From Paenibacillus_D sp047238105 (GTDB lineage Bacteria; Bacillota; Bacilli; Paenibacillales; Paenibacillaceae), in NCBI RefSeq assembly GCF_047238105.1, contig NZ_JBDFMD010000001.1:4464001-4528000 (forward strand): a DNA stretch of 64,000 bases. Direction: 5' to 3'. Position numbers and translations under genes: made by a program. This document shows, piece after piece, positions 50,679-60,013 of the stretch. Under the pieces are notes generated by a model. That model was not told the origin of the DNA. It was given only the letters and a program-made list of their open reading frames with translations, and did not search any database. Position 1 is the stretch's first letter. Each line of letters opens with the position of its first letter.

Positions 50679-52040
50679 ATGAAAACAATCGAGACGGATA
50701 TCGTCATCTGCGGCGGCGGCCCGGCCGGCATCAACGCTGCGCTGGCGGCTGGCCGCAGCGGTGCGCGGACACTTTTGATCGAAAGATACGGATTCCTGGG
50801 TGGGATGTCTACGGCAGCGCTGGTCTACCCATGGATGACCTTCCATACGATGGCAGGCAAGCAGGTGATCGCCGGTACGGCCCAGGATATCGTCGACAGG
50901 CTGATGGCGGCGGGCGCGTCGCCTGGCCATGTCAGGGATACCGTCGGCTTCGTGCGTACGATTACGCCGTATGATCCGGAAGTGTACAAGGTGCTGATCG
51001 TCGACATGCTGCAGGAAGCGGGAGTCAAGGTGCTGCTGCACAGCCTGGTCGATGAAGTGGTGACCGAGCAGGGCAGCATCCGCGCTGTCCGCCTTGCTAC
51101 CAAGGCAGGCAAGTACGAGATTCGGGCAGCCCAATTTATCGACGCTAGCGGCGATGCCGACCTGGCTTACTTGTCCGGCGCGCCTTGTCTGAAGGGTCGG
51201 GACAGCGACAAGCGGACCCAACCGATGACGATGAAGTTCCGGATGCGGGGGGTGGACCTGACCCGAGTAAAGCAATACATGCTGGAGCATCCCGACGAGT
51301 TCTACAAGAAGACGCCGTTCGATGAGCTGCCCGAGCTGCCGCTCTCCGGCGTGCTAGGATACTACAAGCACTGGCAGGCGGCCGATCTGCCGATCAACCG
51401 CGACCAGGTGCTCTTCTTCACGGGGCCCGGGGAGGACGAGGTGCTCGTCAACACGACGCGTGTGCAGGGGCTGGACGCGACAGAGCTGGAGGATCTGACG
51501 GAAGGCGAAGTGCAGGGCAGGAAGCAGGTGCAGATGGTCGCCGCGTTCATGCGGGGACTGCCCGGGTTCGAGCGTGCTTCGCTCGCCTCGGTCGGCACAC
51601 AGATCGGCGTGCGGGAGAGCCGCCGCATCGCCGGGCGTTATACGCTGGAGGCTGACGACGTCGTGCAGGGACGGGCGTTCGACGACTGCATCGCCCGCAG
51701 CGGCTACCCGATCGATATCCACGATCCTTCCGGCAAGGGCGTGCAGGCGGCATGGGTACAGGGTGACGGCGCCTACGATATCCCTTATCGCTGCCTGCTC
51801 CCCCAGGCCATCGACAACCTGCTCGTGGCCGGCCGCTGCATCTCGACCTCGCATGAAGCGCTGGCGACGACGAGGCTGACGCCCAGCTGCATGGCGACGG
51901 GCCAGGCGGCGGGGACGGCGGCGGCGCTGGCATGGCGGCAGGGACGGACTCCGGCTGCGATCGATGTTGCCGAGCTTCAGGCCCAGCTGGTCCGGGACGG
52001 AGCGCTGCTGCGGAGCGGGCAGACGTCAGGGAGTATGTAG
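50679..52040 (+). CDS. FAD-dependent oxidoreductase (FAD_oxidored family)
   Basis: A 453-aa flavoenzyme. The N-terminal dinucleotide fold DIVICGGGPAGINAALAAGRSGARTLLIER (about 7-36) is followed by GFLGGMSTAALVYPW, and the family marks FIDASGDADLAYLSGAP and YDIPYRCLLPQAIDNLLVAGRCISTSHEALATTRLTPSCMATGQAAGTAAAL are all present. The family (PF12831-like) is common next to glycan genes in soil bacteria, but the substrate is rarely known. It is controlled by the LacI gene on the other side of the dyad at 50600. The start ATG follows GGGAGGG. A terminator ends it 33 bp after the stop. Confidence 0.9.
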   Translation: MKTIETDIVICGGGPAGINAALAAGRSGARTLLIERYGFLGGMSTAALVYPWMTFHTMAGKQVIAGTAQDIVDRLMAAGASPGHVRDTVGFVRTITPYDPEVYKVLIVDMLQEAGVKVLLHSLVDEVVTEQGSIRAVRLATKAGKYEIRAAQFIDASGDADLAYLSGAPCLKGRDSDKRTQPMTMKFRMRGVDLTRVKQYMLEHPDEFYKKTPFDELPELPLSGVLGYYKHWQAADLPINRDQVLFFTGPGEDEVLVNTTRVQGLDATELEDLTEGEVQGRKQVQMVAAFMRGLPGFERASLASVGTQIGVRESRRIAGRYTLEADDVVQGRAFDDCIARSGYPIDIHDPSGKGVQAAWVQGDGAYDIPYRCLLPQAIDNLLVAGRCISTSHEALATTRLTPSCMATGQAAGTAAALAWRQGRTPAAIDVAELQAQLVRDGALLRSGQTSGSM

Positions 52041-52072
52041 GAACGATGCGATTATCATAGTCATCATGCTCA

Positions 52073-52108
52073 AGGCGACCCTTGGTTAATGGGGGTCGTT
52101 TATTTTTT
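52073..52108 (+). terminator. terminator of the FAD oxidoreductase gene
   Basis: GCGACCC at 52075-52081 pairs with GGGTCGT (52093-52099, one G-T pair), followed by TTTATTTTTTT. Confidence 0.75.
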
Positions 52109-52200
52109 TGTTGAGGAAACTATGCAACATCCTAAATTGTTGATAAATAGGTTTATGGAATAGGGAAGAAAACGGCTGTGGGTAGCGCTCGTTCCACGAG

Positions 52201-52378
52201 CGGACACAGTAGGCTAATTTCGAGCAGGGACGAGTTTTTAGCTCGACTTACGGACAGAGGATACGTAATCGGTCCAAAAATGGCGCTTCACGAGCACAAA
52301 ACCAGCACATAACGGATCGTGTGTCCGTAGGGCCTGCTCCGGGTAAGCTTTTGGTCGAAATAGGAGCTATTGTGTCCG
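52201..52378. repeat. four-motif palindromic module 3 (F-F-R-R, 50-51 bp step)
   Basis: CGGACACAG (52201) and CGGACAGAG (52251) point right; GTGTCCG at 52321-52327 and 52372-52378 point left, 51 bp apart. The outer pair agrees over about 25 bases (CGGACACA-TAG...ATTTCGA) and the inner pair over about 20 (CGGACA-A-GAT-CGT-AT). The motif differs from the other two modules, but the order and step are the same. No gene is seen in 52110-52399. Confidence 0.75.
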
Positions 52379-52399
52379 TGTCGGCAGTGCCAGCTAGCT

Positions 52400-53314
52400 T
52401 CATCTTTTCCCGAGTGACCGATATAGGGAAGCGGTCATGCCGTATTGCTGTTTGAACGACTGACTGAACCGCTTGTGCGTGGCAAACCCAACGCGTTCGG
52501 CAATCGAGCCGATGGGCATGTCCGTGGCTGCAAGGAGCTCTGCCGCGGCGCTCATCCTTGATTGCCTTTTTTTCTCCTGAAAAGAGACGCCGTATTGCTT
52601 GTGCACCATTCGTTCCGTTTGCCGAGTACTCAGTCCCAGCTTGTCGGCAAGCTGTTGGAGCGAGATCGAAGCATATTCATATAGAAAGCTATCTTCTATG
52701 GTTAACAGCCTGCTGTCATCCAGGTTTTTTGTCGGTACGGCGTCTTCGAGAGAGGGATGAGTCTCGTACTGTCTGATGGCTCGAATCACGATCATTTCGA
52801 GTATGCTGGTCGCGATCCGGTGGAAGCCCAGGCTTTTGTTCGCCAGCTCTCCGGCCAGCAATTCGAACAGGGGCATCAAGCTTTCTTTGTCTTTGCCAAT
52901 CCAGAACGGCGTTCCTATTAGCTGGTCTGCAAGCGTACTTGATGAGTCACCCGTGTAACGGGCATCTGCAGGCTTCGTTGCTGTAGAGAGCACCTCAAAG
53001 AAGATACAATATTCTGCCATCGGATCGCTTGGATTTGTCATCTGCTCATGCATGACATTGGGACCGGTCATGAATAACGTTCCCGGTTCTATCGGGTATC
53101 GTGCGCCATTGGCGAGCAGTGTGCCTTGGCCGCTGGGAATATAGTGGAGCTCATAGCTGCCGAGACTATGACTATGCTCTCGCATCGACCTATGGAATAC
53201 CCCGTATTTTACGTACAATACGTTCAGGACAAGCCCGTCCAGCGGGAACTTGATATCCATATTGCCAATATCAATTCTGGGCAGCTTCAAACCATGTCGT
53301 CTATCTGTCATCAT
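52400..53314 (-). CDS. AraC-family regulator with cupin sensor, next to GH95
   Basis: A 304-aa regulator: an N-terminal AraC cupin domain (MREHSHSLGSYELHYIPSGQGTLLANGARYPIEPGTLFMTGPNVMHEQMTNPS, about 45-95) and the C-terminal DNA-binding domain (ISLQQLADKLGLSTRQTERMVHKQYGVSFQEKKRQSRMSAAAELL; MPIGSIAERVGFATHKRFSQSFKQQYGMTASLYRS). The start at 53314 follows GAGGTG; longer forms are unlikely, since the extra 53 residues look non-coding. It is divergent from the GH95 gene (121-bp gap) and probably activates it in response to a released sugar. Confidence 0.9.
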   Translation of the reverse strand: MMTDRRHGLKLPRIDIGNMDIKFPLDGLVLNVLYVKYGVFHRSMREHSHSLGSYELHYIPSGQGTLLANGARYPIEPGTLFMTGPNVMHEQMTNPSDPMAEYCIFFEVLSTATKPADARYTGDSSSTLADQLIGTPFWIGKDKESLMPLFELLAGELANKSLGFHRIATSILEMIVIRAIRQYETHPSLEDAVPTKNLDDSRLLTIEDSFLYEYASISLQQLADKLGLSTRQTERMVHKQYGVSFQEKKRQSRMSAAAELLAATDMPIGSIAERVGFATHKRFSQSFKQQYGMTASLYRSLGKR

Positions 53315-53435
53315 GCGACACCTCAAGTATGCGTCTAGTCGTCTTCTTGCATAACGGCAAGGGATGCGCGGCGTTATACTGGTAGGATAGCATGAATGAT
53401 TCTGGATGGCTAACAGGTAATGGGGAGGAATTAGT

Positions 53436-56150
53436 ATGAGAGGGAATAGGAATCGTAGATATCGCAAGGGCAATCACGCCTTCACTTGGACGGAGGTACT
53501 GCCAACGAATCCGGGTTATGCCTGGCGGGACGGGATGGTTAGCGGCAACGGCGAGAACGGATACATCACTTCAGGCTCACCCTATTCCGATACGTTTATT
53601 TTTCAATATATGTGGTACAACTTCCCGTCTGGCGATCCCCGGTTTATCCCGGAGGAGCTGACGGGTCAGCTGGAAGAGGCCAGAAGTCACGTCTTCGCGC
53701 TGGATGACCAGTGGACGATCAAGGACGAGCGGGGCGGACGCCGTCGTCGTCCCTTCTATTATAGTTATCATCCGGGCCATCAGCTCAGACTGTCGGTGCA
53801 GCGCCGGGGGAGCTTGGCCGCATATGAGCGCTGGACCAACTACGAGACAGCCGAGACCGGCGTAGCCTACACTGATGAGTATGGAGCATGGGAGCGGACG
53901 TCCTTTACGTCCAGGGCCGACAATGCGACGATCACCCGATTGACCGGCTCCTCGTCAGGGGCCAAGCTCAACCTGGTGGTCTCCATTGACGATATCGCAG
54001 GAATGAGCCGGGCCCACAACGGGATGTCCGAGGTCGAGGGGCTGCGCTACAAGAAGCAGGTCCCAGACAGCGCAGACTATATCGCCCAGGTCGTTCACTA
54101 CCCATCTTACGCGGGAAGCGAGCTGGCGGAGGGCGGGTATGCTGGTGTGACGCGTGTCGTTACTGTGGGCGGCGGTAAGCAACGGATTAAACTGGAGAAT
54201 ACGGGGGAGTCCATGAATGTGGGGGAGACTCGCAATCCTGCGGTACTGATTACCGACGCTGATGCGGTATATTTGATCAGCTGCAGCGGGCGCACACATG
54301 ACATGGGACCGCTTGATGCATTCGCCGGGATGGATGATTACGCCTTGCTGGGCCGGTTGCTCGGGCAGACGGATGCTGTTATGGAGCGTTATGCTGATGA
54401 GACGGGAGGGCTGGATTACGACTCTGCTGTGACGGCACATGCCCGTCTTCATCAAGCGGAATTCAATGCGGTCGAGCTGAGCCTGGCTGGCAATGACGCT
54501 GACACTGACAAAGGACTGGATAATGAGTCGTTGATTCGGCTGCAGCAAGGCTCCCCAGGCCGGATTAATCAGGCCTTCCTGGAGCAGATTTACCACCAGG
54601 GCCGCTACGCGATGGTGTGCACTGGCGGAAGCAGCGCGCCTCGCTTGTGCGGACTCTGGACCGGCGAGTGGAATCCGGGGTGGCGCGGCATCTACACTCT
54701 CGACGCCAATGTGAATCTTCAGGTCGCTGCCATGAACACGGGGCATTTAACGCATGCGCCGCTGGGCTACATCACCTTTTTTCTGCGCAATGCGCCGGAC
54801 TTTGCAGACAACGCCAGGATGGCTTATGGGATGCATGATGCCTTGCAGGTGTCGGTCAATTCCGACGGTGACCGGGGCATGCACATCGAGTATGACAATG
54901 ACTATCCGTTTCAGTATTGGAATGCGGGCGCGAGCTGGTGTCTGCTGCCGATCTTTGAATTCTGGCAGTGCAACGGCAACCGCCAGATCCCGATCCGCGA
55001 GGAGATGCGGCTGGGCGAACTGCAGCCCATCCTCTCCGTGCGGGATGGCGGTTTGACGGATGAAGAGCTGGCACGGTTGAAGGAGAAAGGCATCCTCGAT
55101 CTGGAGCGTGATATCTTGCTGCCGCTGCTGACGAAGCAGGCGAACTTCTGGGAACAGCTCTGCACGCCGGAGTACTATACAGACGCGGAGGGCAACGCAT
55201 GTTATGAGCAGGGCAAATCCGAGCTGCTGCCAGGGGAAAAGTACATCCTCATCCCAACGTATTCGCCGGAGAATCACCCGATTGGCTACAGCAGCACGAT
55301 CACGGCGAACGCCACAATGGACATCTCGGCCGCACGGGACGGACTCGGCATGGTGATCGCGATGGAGCGGACCGTGAAGCGGGAAGGCTACGAAACGGCA
55401 GTTGCCAAGTGGGAGGCGCTGCTGGCGCTGCTGCCTGATTATCAACATGATGCCGATGGCGCGCTTCGCGAATGGGCGATGAGCGAATATGAGGAGAACA
55501 ACGATCACCGGCACCTGAGTCACCTTTATGTGGCTTGGCCGGCCTATGAGACAGAGCATGATGCGACGCTCGCCGAGGCTTCCGCCCAGGCGATCCGCAA
55601 CCGCAAGGCTTACAACAGGAGCGATGCGACAGCCGGTCATGGCTGGATGCATCAGGCCCTCGTGGAGGCCAGGCTCAAGGATGGCGAAGGCGTCGTTGCT
55701 TCGCTGCTGCCGATGATGGCGGGCACCGCGTATTATCCGTCCCTCATGACCGACCACGATACCAATCGGCGCAACCACACGTATTGTACGGACACGTCTT
55801 TTGGCTTGGTGGCGGCTGTCCATGAAGCCCTGGTGTTCTCCCATACAGGGGTGATTGAAATTCTGCCCGCCCTGCCGTCCGATTGGACTGCCGGCTGCAT
55901 TCGCGGCCTGCTGACCCGGACCCGGATCGAGGTGCGCAGCCTCTCATGGGATGTGGAGCGGCGGACGGCGGAGCTGGTGATCCGTTCCGGCAAGGCGGAT
56001 AACCATGTGCTTATTCGTGCTGGTGTCCCCTGGATCGGGGCTGCGGTCAACGGTCGTTCTGTCCAGGCGGAAGGGGAGGGCAGATCCGCTCATATTCGCT
56101 GCGAGCTGGATGATCAAGAGGAAGCGACGATTACCTTTGCGCTGAGCTAA
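53436..56150 (+). CDS. GH95-family glycoside hydrolase
   Basis: A 904-aa enzyme of the GH95 family, which includes alpha-1,2-L-fucosidases and alpha-L-galactosidases. The N-terminal beta domain begins LPTNPGYAWRDGMVSGNGENGYITSGSPYSDTFIFQ. In the (alpha/alpha)6 barrel GLWTGEWNPGWRGIYTLDANVNLQVAAMNTGHL carries Asn425 and Asn427, the counterparts of the two catalytic Asn residues, and DHRHLSHLYVAWPAYE near 690-702 is the conserved His/Asp loop. There is no signal peptide. It is longer than most GH95 proteins (about 750-800). It is controlled by the divergent AraC gene. Which terminal sugar it removes cannot be told. Confidence 0.85.
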   Translation: MRGNRNRRYRKGNHAFTWTEVLPTNPGYAWRDGMVSGNGENGYITSGSPYSDTFIFQYMWYNFPSGDPRFIPEELTGQLEEARSHVFALDDQWTIKDERGGRRRRPFYYSYHPGHQLRLSVQRRGSLAAYERWTNYETAETGVAYTDEYGAWERTSFTSRADNATITRLTGSSSGAKLNLVVSIDDIAGMSRAHNGMSEVEGLRYKKQVPDSADYIAQVVHYPSYAGSELAEGGYAGVTRVVTVGGGKQRIKLENTGESMNVGETRNPAVLITDADAVYLISCSGRTHDMGPLDAFAGMDDYALLGRLLGQTDAVMERYADETGGLDYDSAVTAHARLHQAEFNAVELSLAGNDADTDKGLDNESLIRLQQGSPGRINQAFLEQIYHQGRYAMVCTGGSSAPRLCGLWTGEWNPGWRGIYTLDANVNLQVAAMNTGHLTHAPLGYITFFLRNAPDFADNARMAYGMHDALQVSVNSDGDRGMHIEYDNDYPFQYWNAGASWCLLPIFEFWQCNGNRQIPIREEMRLGELQPILSVRDGGLTDEELARLKEKGILDLERDILLPLLTKQANFWEQLCTPEYYTDAEGNACYEQGKSELLPGEKYILIPTYSPENHPIGYSSTITANATMDISAARDGLGMVIAMERTVKREGYETAVAKWEALLALLPDYQHDADGALREWAMSEYEENNDHRHLSHLYVAWPAYETEHDATLAEASAQAIRNRKAYNRSDATAGHGWMHQALVEARLKDGEGVVASLLPMMAGTAYYPSLMTDHDTNRRNHTYCTDTSFGLVAAVHEALVFSHTGVIEILPALPSDWTAGCIRGLLTRTRIEVRSLSWDVERRTAELVIRSGKADNHVLIRAGVPWIGAAVNGRSVQAEGEGRSAHIRCELDDQEEATITFALS

Positions 56151-56172
56151 TATCAGATCGTTGTATGCCCAC

Positions 56173-56214
56173 AAGAGCTGTCCCGTAGCCTACGCAGGTT
56201 CTGGGACAGCTCTT
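56173..56214. terminator. bidirectional terminator between GH95 and the convergent NAD(P)-binding gene
   Basis: A perfect 12-bp stem AAGAGCTGTCCC / GGGACAGCTCTT with an 18-nt loop lies 22 bp after the GH95 stop and 8 bp before the end of the minus-strand gene. Confidence 0.82.
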
Positions 56215-56222
56215 TAACCTAT

Positions 56223-56921
56223 CTACTCTGCTGACGCCGCAAGCCGGGCAATCCCGTCCGACTCCAGTACTTCAAGACTGGGGCCGTCCTTGCGCGCTGT
56301 CGCGATCATGGCCCGCGCCACGTCGCGGCCTTCAATTGCTTTGTACTTGGCCAGCGGACCAACCATGAGGGCGCTGAGCGGCCGAGCCAGCACGGAGGCT
56401 AACCACTCGGCGGGTCTGCGCTCGCCGCGTTCGCCCAGCAGCAGGGAAGGTTGCAGGATGACCAGGCGGGGGAGGCCGAGGGCAGTCAAGTCGCGTTCCA
56501 CCTCTCCCTTGACCCGGCTGTAGAAGACCTTGGAGCGCGCATTGGCACCCATGGCCGTCACAATGAGGTAACGGGCCGCGCCGGAGCGCTTGGCGATGTG
56601 TCCCAGCTCGACCGGATACGTGTAATCTACCCGCCGGAAGACTTCCTGGCTGCCGGCTTTCTTGATGGTGGTGCCTAGCGTACAGTAGACGTCAGCGTCC
56701 CGCAGCCAGGCGCCGTCTATCTCCTCTTCCAGCCGGTCAAAGGATATCTGGCGCTCGTCCAGCTTCGGATGCGTCAGTCCCAGCTCTCGCCGCACAAGTG
56801 CAATTACGCGATTGTAGGCCGGATCTTCCAGCAGCAGCTGCACGAGTTCCCGGCCCACCAGTCCAGTTGCTCCCGCAACGACGGCGGTTAAATCCGGTGT
56901 TGATGCGACAGTTTGGTTCAT
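56223..56921 (-). CDS. NAD(P)H-binding protein, NmrA/HTATIP2-like
   Basis: A 232-aa protein of the atypical SDR class. VVAGATGLVGRELVQLLLED (about 14-33) is the GxxGxxG cofactor loop; DVYCTLGTTIKKAGSQEVFRRVDYTYPVELGHIAKRSGAARYLIVTAMGAN and FYSRVKGEVERDL (Tyr and Lys in place) match the HTATIP2/oxidoreductase-like group. These proteins bind NADPH and may act as redox sensors or reductases. The start ATG follows GGAGG. It is not linked to the glycan genes in function and lies 89 bp from the ankyrin gene on the same strand. Confidence 0.85.
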   Translation of the reverse strand: MNQTVASTPDLTAVVAGATGLVGRELVQLLLEDPAYNRVIALVRRELGLTHPKLDERQISFDRLEEEIDGAWLRDADVYCTLGTTIKKAGSQEVFRRVDYTYPVELGHIAKRSGAARYLIVTAMGANARSKVFYSRVKGEVERDLTALGLPRLVILQPSLLLGERGERRPAEWLASVLARPLSALMVGPLAKYKAIEGRDVARAMIATARKDGPSLEVLESDGIARLAASAE

Positions 56922-57010
56922 GAATCCAGCCTCCTATCTTTTAATCCGCCCCTGCCCGGCCCCGTCCGACGATGACGTCATCTTCGGGGGCATCAGGAGG
57001 GATGTCCTCC

Positions 57011-57793
57011 TCAATCCTGAGCCGATTGTCCCCCTTGGCTTACCAGCCACGACACTGTGTCCGTGGCGCCACTGCGCTTCGCCGCGTCCAGCGGCGTCAA
57101 CCCATCCCATACCGCTCGCCAGTTCAGTTCCGCGCCCTGTTGGAGGAGGTGTGCTGCTGTTTCCTTTTGTCCTCCGTGACAAGCGCACCAGAAGGCAACG
57201 GTCACCTTATCCGGCGGATAATTACTGGAGGCTCCCCAAGGATAACGCTCTTCAAGCCAATTTCCGGCAAAATGGGCCTCTACCACATCTAGCTGCCCAA
57301 GGGCTGCTGCATGCCAAAGTGCCATCCGAGCTCCTCGCTCGACTAATCGACGGGCTGCCTCCCATTGGCCAAAGGCGATGGCGTCGTCTAGCGGCGTACC
57401 GCCAGCGATTACTGCACCTGGTGATTCCAGGTCGGCACCGGCATCAAGTAGCGCATCCAACACGTCGATATCATTACAGCTCGCAGCCCAATGAAGCGGC
57501 GTCTCGGTGTGCGGACCAGCGAATGGGGCGTTCACCTCTGCGCCGAACTGGATTAACAGGTTTACAGTAGCCGAACCGCTGGGGAAATGACCCGGCCAGT
57601 CGGTTGCCACATGCAGCAATGTCCGGGAGATCCCGGACCCTTGGCTGCTGTTATCGCTTTGCACAATTCTTAACCTTGCCAGGCCTGGATGATCGACCAG
57701 CAGCTGCCGCAGCGATAGCGTATCGCCCGTATGAATGGCCTGTACAAGAGAAACGGCCAGCGCTTCATATTCATGTATACATTCCATCTCCAT
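57011..57793 (-). CDS. ankyrin-repeat protein
   Basis: A 260-aa protein built mainly from ankyrin repeats: TLLHVATDWPGHFPSGSATVNLLIQFGAEVNAP, TPLHWAASCNDIDVLDALLDAGADLESPGAV, GTPLDDAIAFGQWEAARRLVERGARM, ALWHAAALGQLDVVEAHF, and a final repeat LTPLDAAKRSGATDTVSWLVSQG. There is no signal peptide or enzyme domain. Ankyrin repeats bind proteins; in soil Bacillota such single genes are common and unexplained. It starts after GGAGG and precedes the NAD(P)-binding gene on the same strand. Function unknown. Confidence 0.88.
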   Translation of the reverse strand: MEMECIHEYEALAVSLVQAIHTGDTLSLRQLLVDHPGLARLRIVQSDNSSQGSGISRTLLHVATDWPGHFPSGSATVNLLIQFGAEVNAPFAGPHTETPLHWAASCNDIDVLDALLDAGADLESPGAVIAGGTPLDDAIAFGQWEAARRLVERGARMALWHAAALGQLDVVEAHFAGNWLEERYPWGASSNYPPDKVTVAFWCACHGGQKETAAHLLQQGAELNWRAVWDGLTPLDAAKRSGATDTVSWLVSQGGQSAQD

Positions 57794-57820
57794 TGTTCCT
57801 CCTTGGCAGGTCCTGCTTCG

Positions 57821-58585
57821 CTATAACGTATCCACACCCCGCCGACTCCGGTATTCACTCGGCGTCACGCCCATGTGCCTTTTGAAGCGGGTGCTGAAAT
57901 AGTAAGGGTCAGTGAATCCGGCCCGCTCCGCCGCTTCGCCCACCGTGTATTCCCCGCTGACCAGCAGTGCTGCGGCTTTGTTCAGACGTACCCGGTGAAT
58001 GTACTCGGCAATCGTACACCCTTCTGTCTGCTTGAATAGAGCTCCGCAATAGACCGGATGCAGCCCCACCAGCTCAGCTAATCCCCGTACAGTAATGACG
58101 CCCTCATAATGCTCGGCAATATGACGCTTTATACGCTCCACGTGCAGGTTGCCGGGACGGTTCGCTGCCTCATCATAGATGAGCTTGTGCAGCAGCAGCG
58201 CGAACAGCGCCTGGCACTTCAACTGATAGCCGTTGCGGCGCTGCAGCCATTCGTAGTTGATCTCACGGCACAACGTCTCGAATTCCTCCAGCTCCCGGTC
58301 CAGGATTCGGACGGGCAACGGCAATCGCTGACCCTCCGCCAGGTCAAAGTTCATGGCCGCACAGCGCATGCCGGAGGTAGTGGCCCAGCGGTCGCTTCCG
58401 GCGGGGATATACAAGATATCTCCGGCTCGCGCATGGATTTCTTCCTCGTGTACGACGAAACGGGCCTCGCCTTCAAGAAGAAAAGTCAGCGAGTGGAACG
58501 AAATGAAAGGATTCTCCAGACGCCAGTTGGGTGTACACGTTTTCACTACAAAATAGGTGAGCAGGGGCTGAAGCACATCTTGCAT
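57821..58585 (-). CDS. AraC-family regulator with cupin sensor, divergent from gfo
   Basis: A 254-aa regulator. The cupin domain (SFHSLTFLLEGEARFVVHEEEIHARAGDILYIPAGSDRWATT) is followed by the DNA-binding domain (ITVRGLAELVGLHPVYCGALFKQTEGCTIAEYIHRVRLNKAAALL; YTVGEAAERAGFTDPYYFSTRFKRHMGVTPSEYRSRRG). The start at 58585 is supported by AGGAGGG; the longer in-frame form would add 68 unlikely residues. It is divergent from the Gfo/Idh gene at 58811 with 225 bp between and probably controls the Gfo-DUF2264 pair. Confidence 0.9.
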   Translation of the reverse strand: MQDVLQPLLTYFVVKTCTPNWRLENPFISFHSLTFLLEGEARFVVHEEEIHARAGDILYIPAGSDRWATTSGMRCAAMNFDLAEGQRLPLPVRILDRELEEFETLCREINYEWLQRRNGYQLKCQALFALLLHKLIYDEAANRPGNLHVERIKRHIAEHYEGVITVRGLAELVGLHPVYCGALFKQTEGCTIAEYIHRVRLNKAAALLVSGEYTVGEAAERAGFTDPYYFSTRFKRHMGVTPSEYRSRRGVDTL

Positions 58586-58810
58586 GGACCTATCCCTCCT
58601 GCACATAAAGTTCGCTGCGGGTACTGCTTGTATGCGTCCAGTATAGCAGGCGCTTCGCGTCATGACCAGGCGCAGGTTCTGCTGCAGGAACCTCTGCCCA
58701 TGGGGGAAGCAATCTTTAATTTGCACAAATATCCTGTAATCGCTCCATTCAAGCAGGCAGAAAGCCGGTGCTATAATGAAGCCAAACATTCATGAAATGG
58801 AGGCGTCATC

Positions 58811-59971
58811 ATGATTCATGTAGCGATCATTGGGGCCGGCAACATCTCATCAGCCCATATCAAGGCCTATCAGGCTTTCCCGGAACGGTGCAAAATTGTC
58901 GCCATCGTCGATATTCAGCCTGGCAAGGCAGCGGCTGCCGCGGAGCAGCATGCCCTCGAGGCGGACACGCTGGAGCAGTACGATGCCCTGTTGGGGCGGG
59001 AAGATATCGATCTGGTGAGCATCTGTACGCCGCCTTTTACCCATGCCGATCTGGCAGAGTCGCTGCTCCGGGACGGCAAGCATGTGCTCGTAGAGAAGCC
59101 GATGGCCTCTTCGCTTGCCGAGTGCGACCGGATGATTCGGGCTGCCGAGGCGAGCGGCAAGGTAATGTCAGTCGTCGCCCAGAACCGGTTCCGCGACCCG
59201 ATCATGCAGCTCAAGCAGATTCTGGACGGAGGCAAGATCGGCCGCGTCGTTCATGCCCAGGTCGATTCCTACTGGTGGCGGGGCCATTGCTACTACGATC
59301 TGTGGTGGCGCGGCCTGTGGTCCAAGGAGGGCGGGGGCCCGACGCTCAACCATGCGGTGCATCATATCGATATGCTGGGCTGGATGATGGGGCTGCCGAC
59401 CAAAGTGTCTGCGATGCTGAGCAATGCTGCGCATGACAATGCCGAGGTCGAGGACATCTCCGTGGCGGCCTTGCAGTATCCGGGCGGAGGGATGGCCCAG
59501 ATTACGAGCTCGGTAATTCATCATGGCGAGGAGCAGCAGATCATCTTCCAGGGCGAACACGCCCGTATCTCTGCCCCGTGGAAGGTCTATGCCTCGCAGT
59601 CGCTGAGCAATGGCTTCCCGGAGCGGAATCCCGATCTCGAGGCCGAGCTGGAGCTGGACCGGTCGAAGCTGCCGGTTGTCGAGCACACGGGGCATAAAGG
59701 GCAGATTGATGATGTGCTGACGGCCATCGAGACGGGCAGCGAGCCGCTTGTGACGGGAGAGAGCGGGCGAATGACGCTGGAGCTCATTACGGCGATCTAC
59801 AAGGCGGGCTTCGAGGAACGGACCGTGACGCTGCCGATCGCGCCGGACGATCCGTGTTATACCGCAGAGGGCATCGTGGCTCAGGCGCCGCGTTTCTATG
59901 AGAAGACTGCATCTGTACGAGAGCTGGGATCGGGTGTGGGCATTACAACAGGCAGCGATTATCGATCGTAA
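58811..59971 (+). CDS. Gfo/Idh/MocA-family oxidoreductase
   Basis: A 386-aa NAD(P)-dependent sugar oxidoreductase. Rossmann motif VAIIGAGNISSAH (4-16), catalytic Lys in VEKPMASS, and the substrate-domain stretch GGGPTLNHAVHHIDMLGWMMG with the conserved His-x-x-Asp. It resembles the group that acts on uronates, inositols or deoxy sugars; the exact substrate is unknown. It is the first gene of a two-gene unit with the DUF2264 protein (42 bp apart), under the divergent AraC regulator. ATG at 58811 follows GGAGG. A second Gfo/Idh gene of different subtype lies at 18801. Confidence 0.88.
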   Translation: MIHVAIIGAGNISSAHIKAYQAFPERCKIVAIVDIQPGKAAAAAEQHALEADTLEQYDALLGREDIDLVSICTPPFTHADLAESLLRDGKHVLVEKPMASSLAECDRMIRAAEASGKVMSVVAQNRFRDPIMQLKQILDGGKIGRVVHAQVDSYWWRGHCYYDLWWRGLWSKEGGGPTLNHAVHHIDMLGWMMGLPTKVSAMLSNAAHDNAEVEDISVAALQYPGGGMAQITSSVIHHGEEQQIIFQGEHARISAPWKVYASQSLSNGFPERNPDLEAELELDRSKLPVVEHTGHKGQIDDVLTAIETGSEPLVTGESGRMTLELITAIYKAGFEERTVTLPIAPDDPCYTAEGIVAQAPRFYEKTASVRELGSGVGITTGSDYRS

Positions 59972-60013
59972 GAGAAGAGGCGCGGTACGGGATCACTTCA
60001 AGGGGGACACACG

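Noticed and set aside
18469..52378. CRISPR-like repeats
   Set aside because: The motifs are short, occur four times per site in both orientations and lack spacers of uniform unique type or any cas gene.
54747..55844. Minus-strand frame of 365 codons
   Set aside because: Antisense to GH95.
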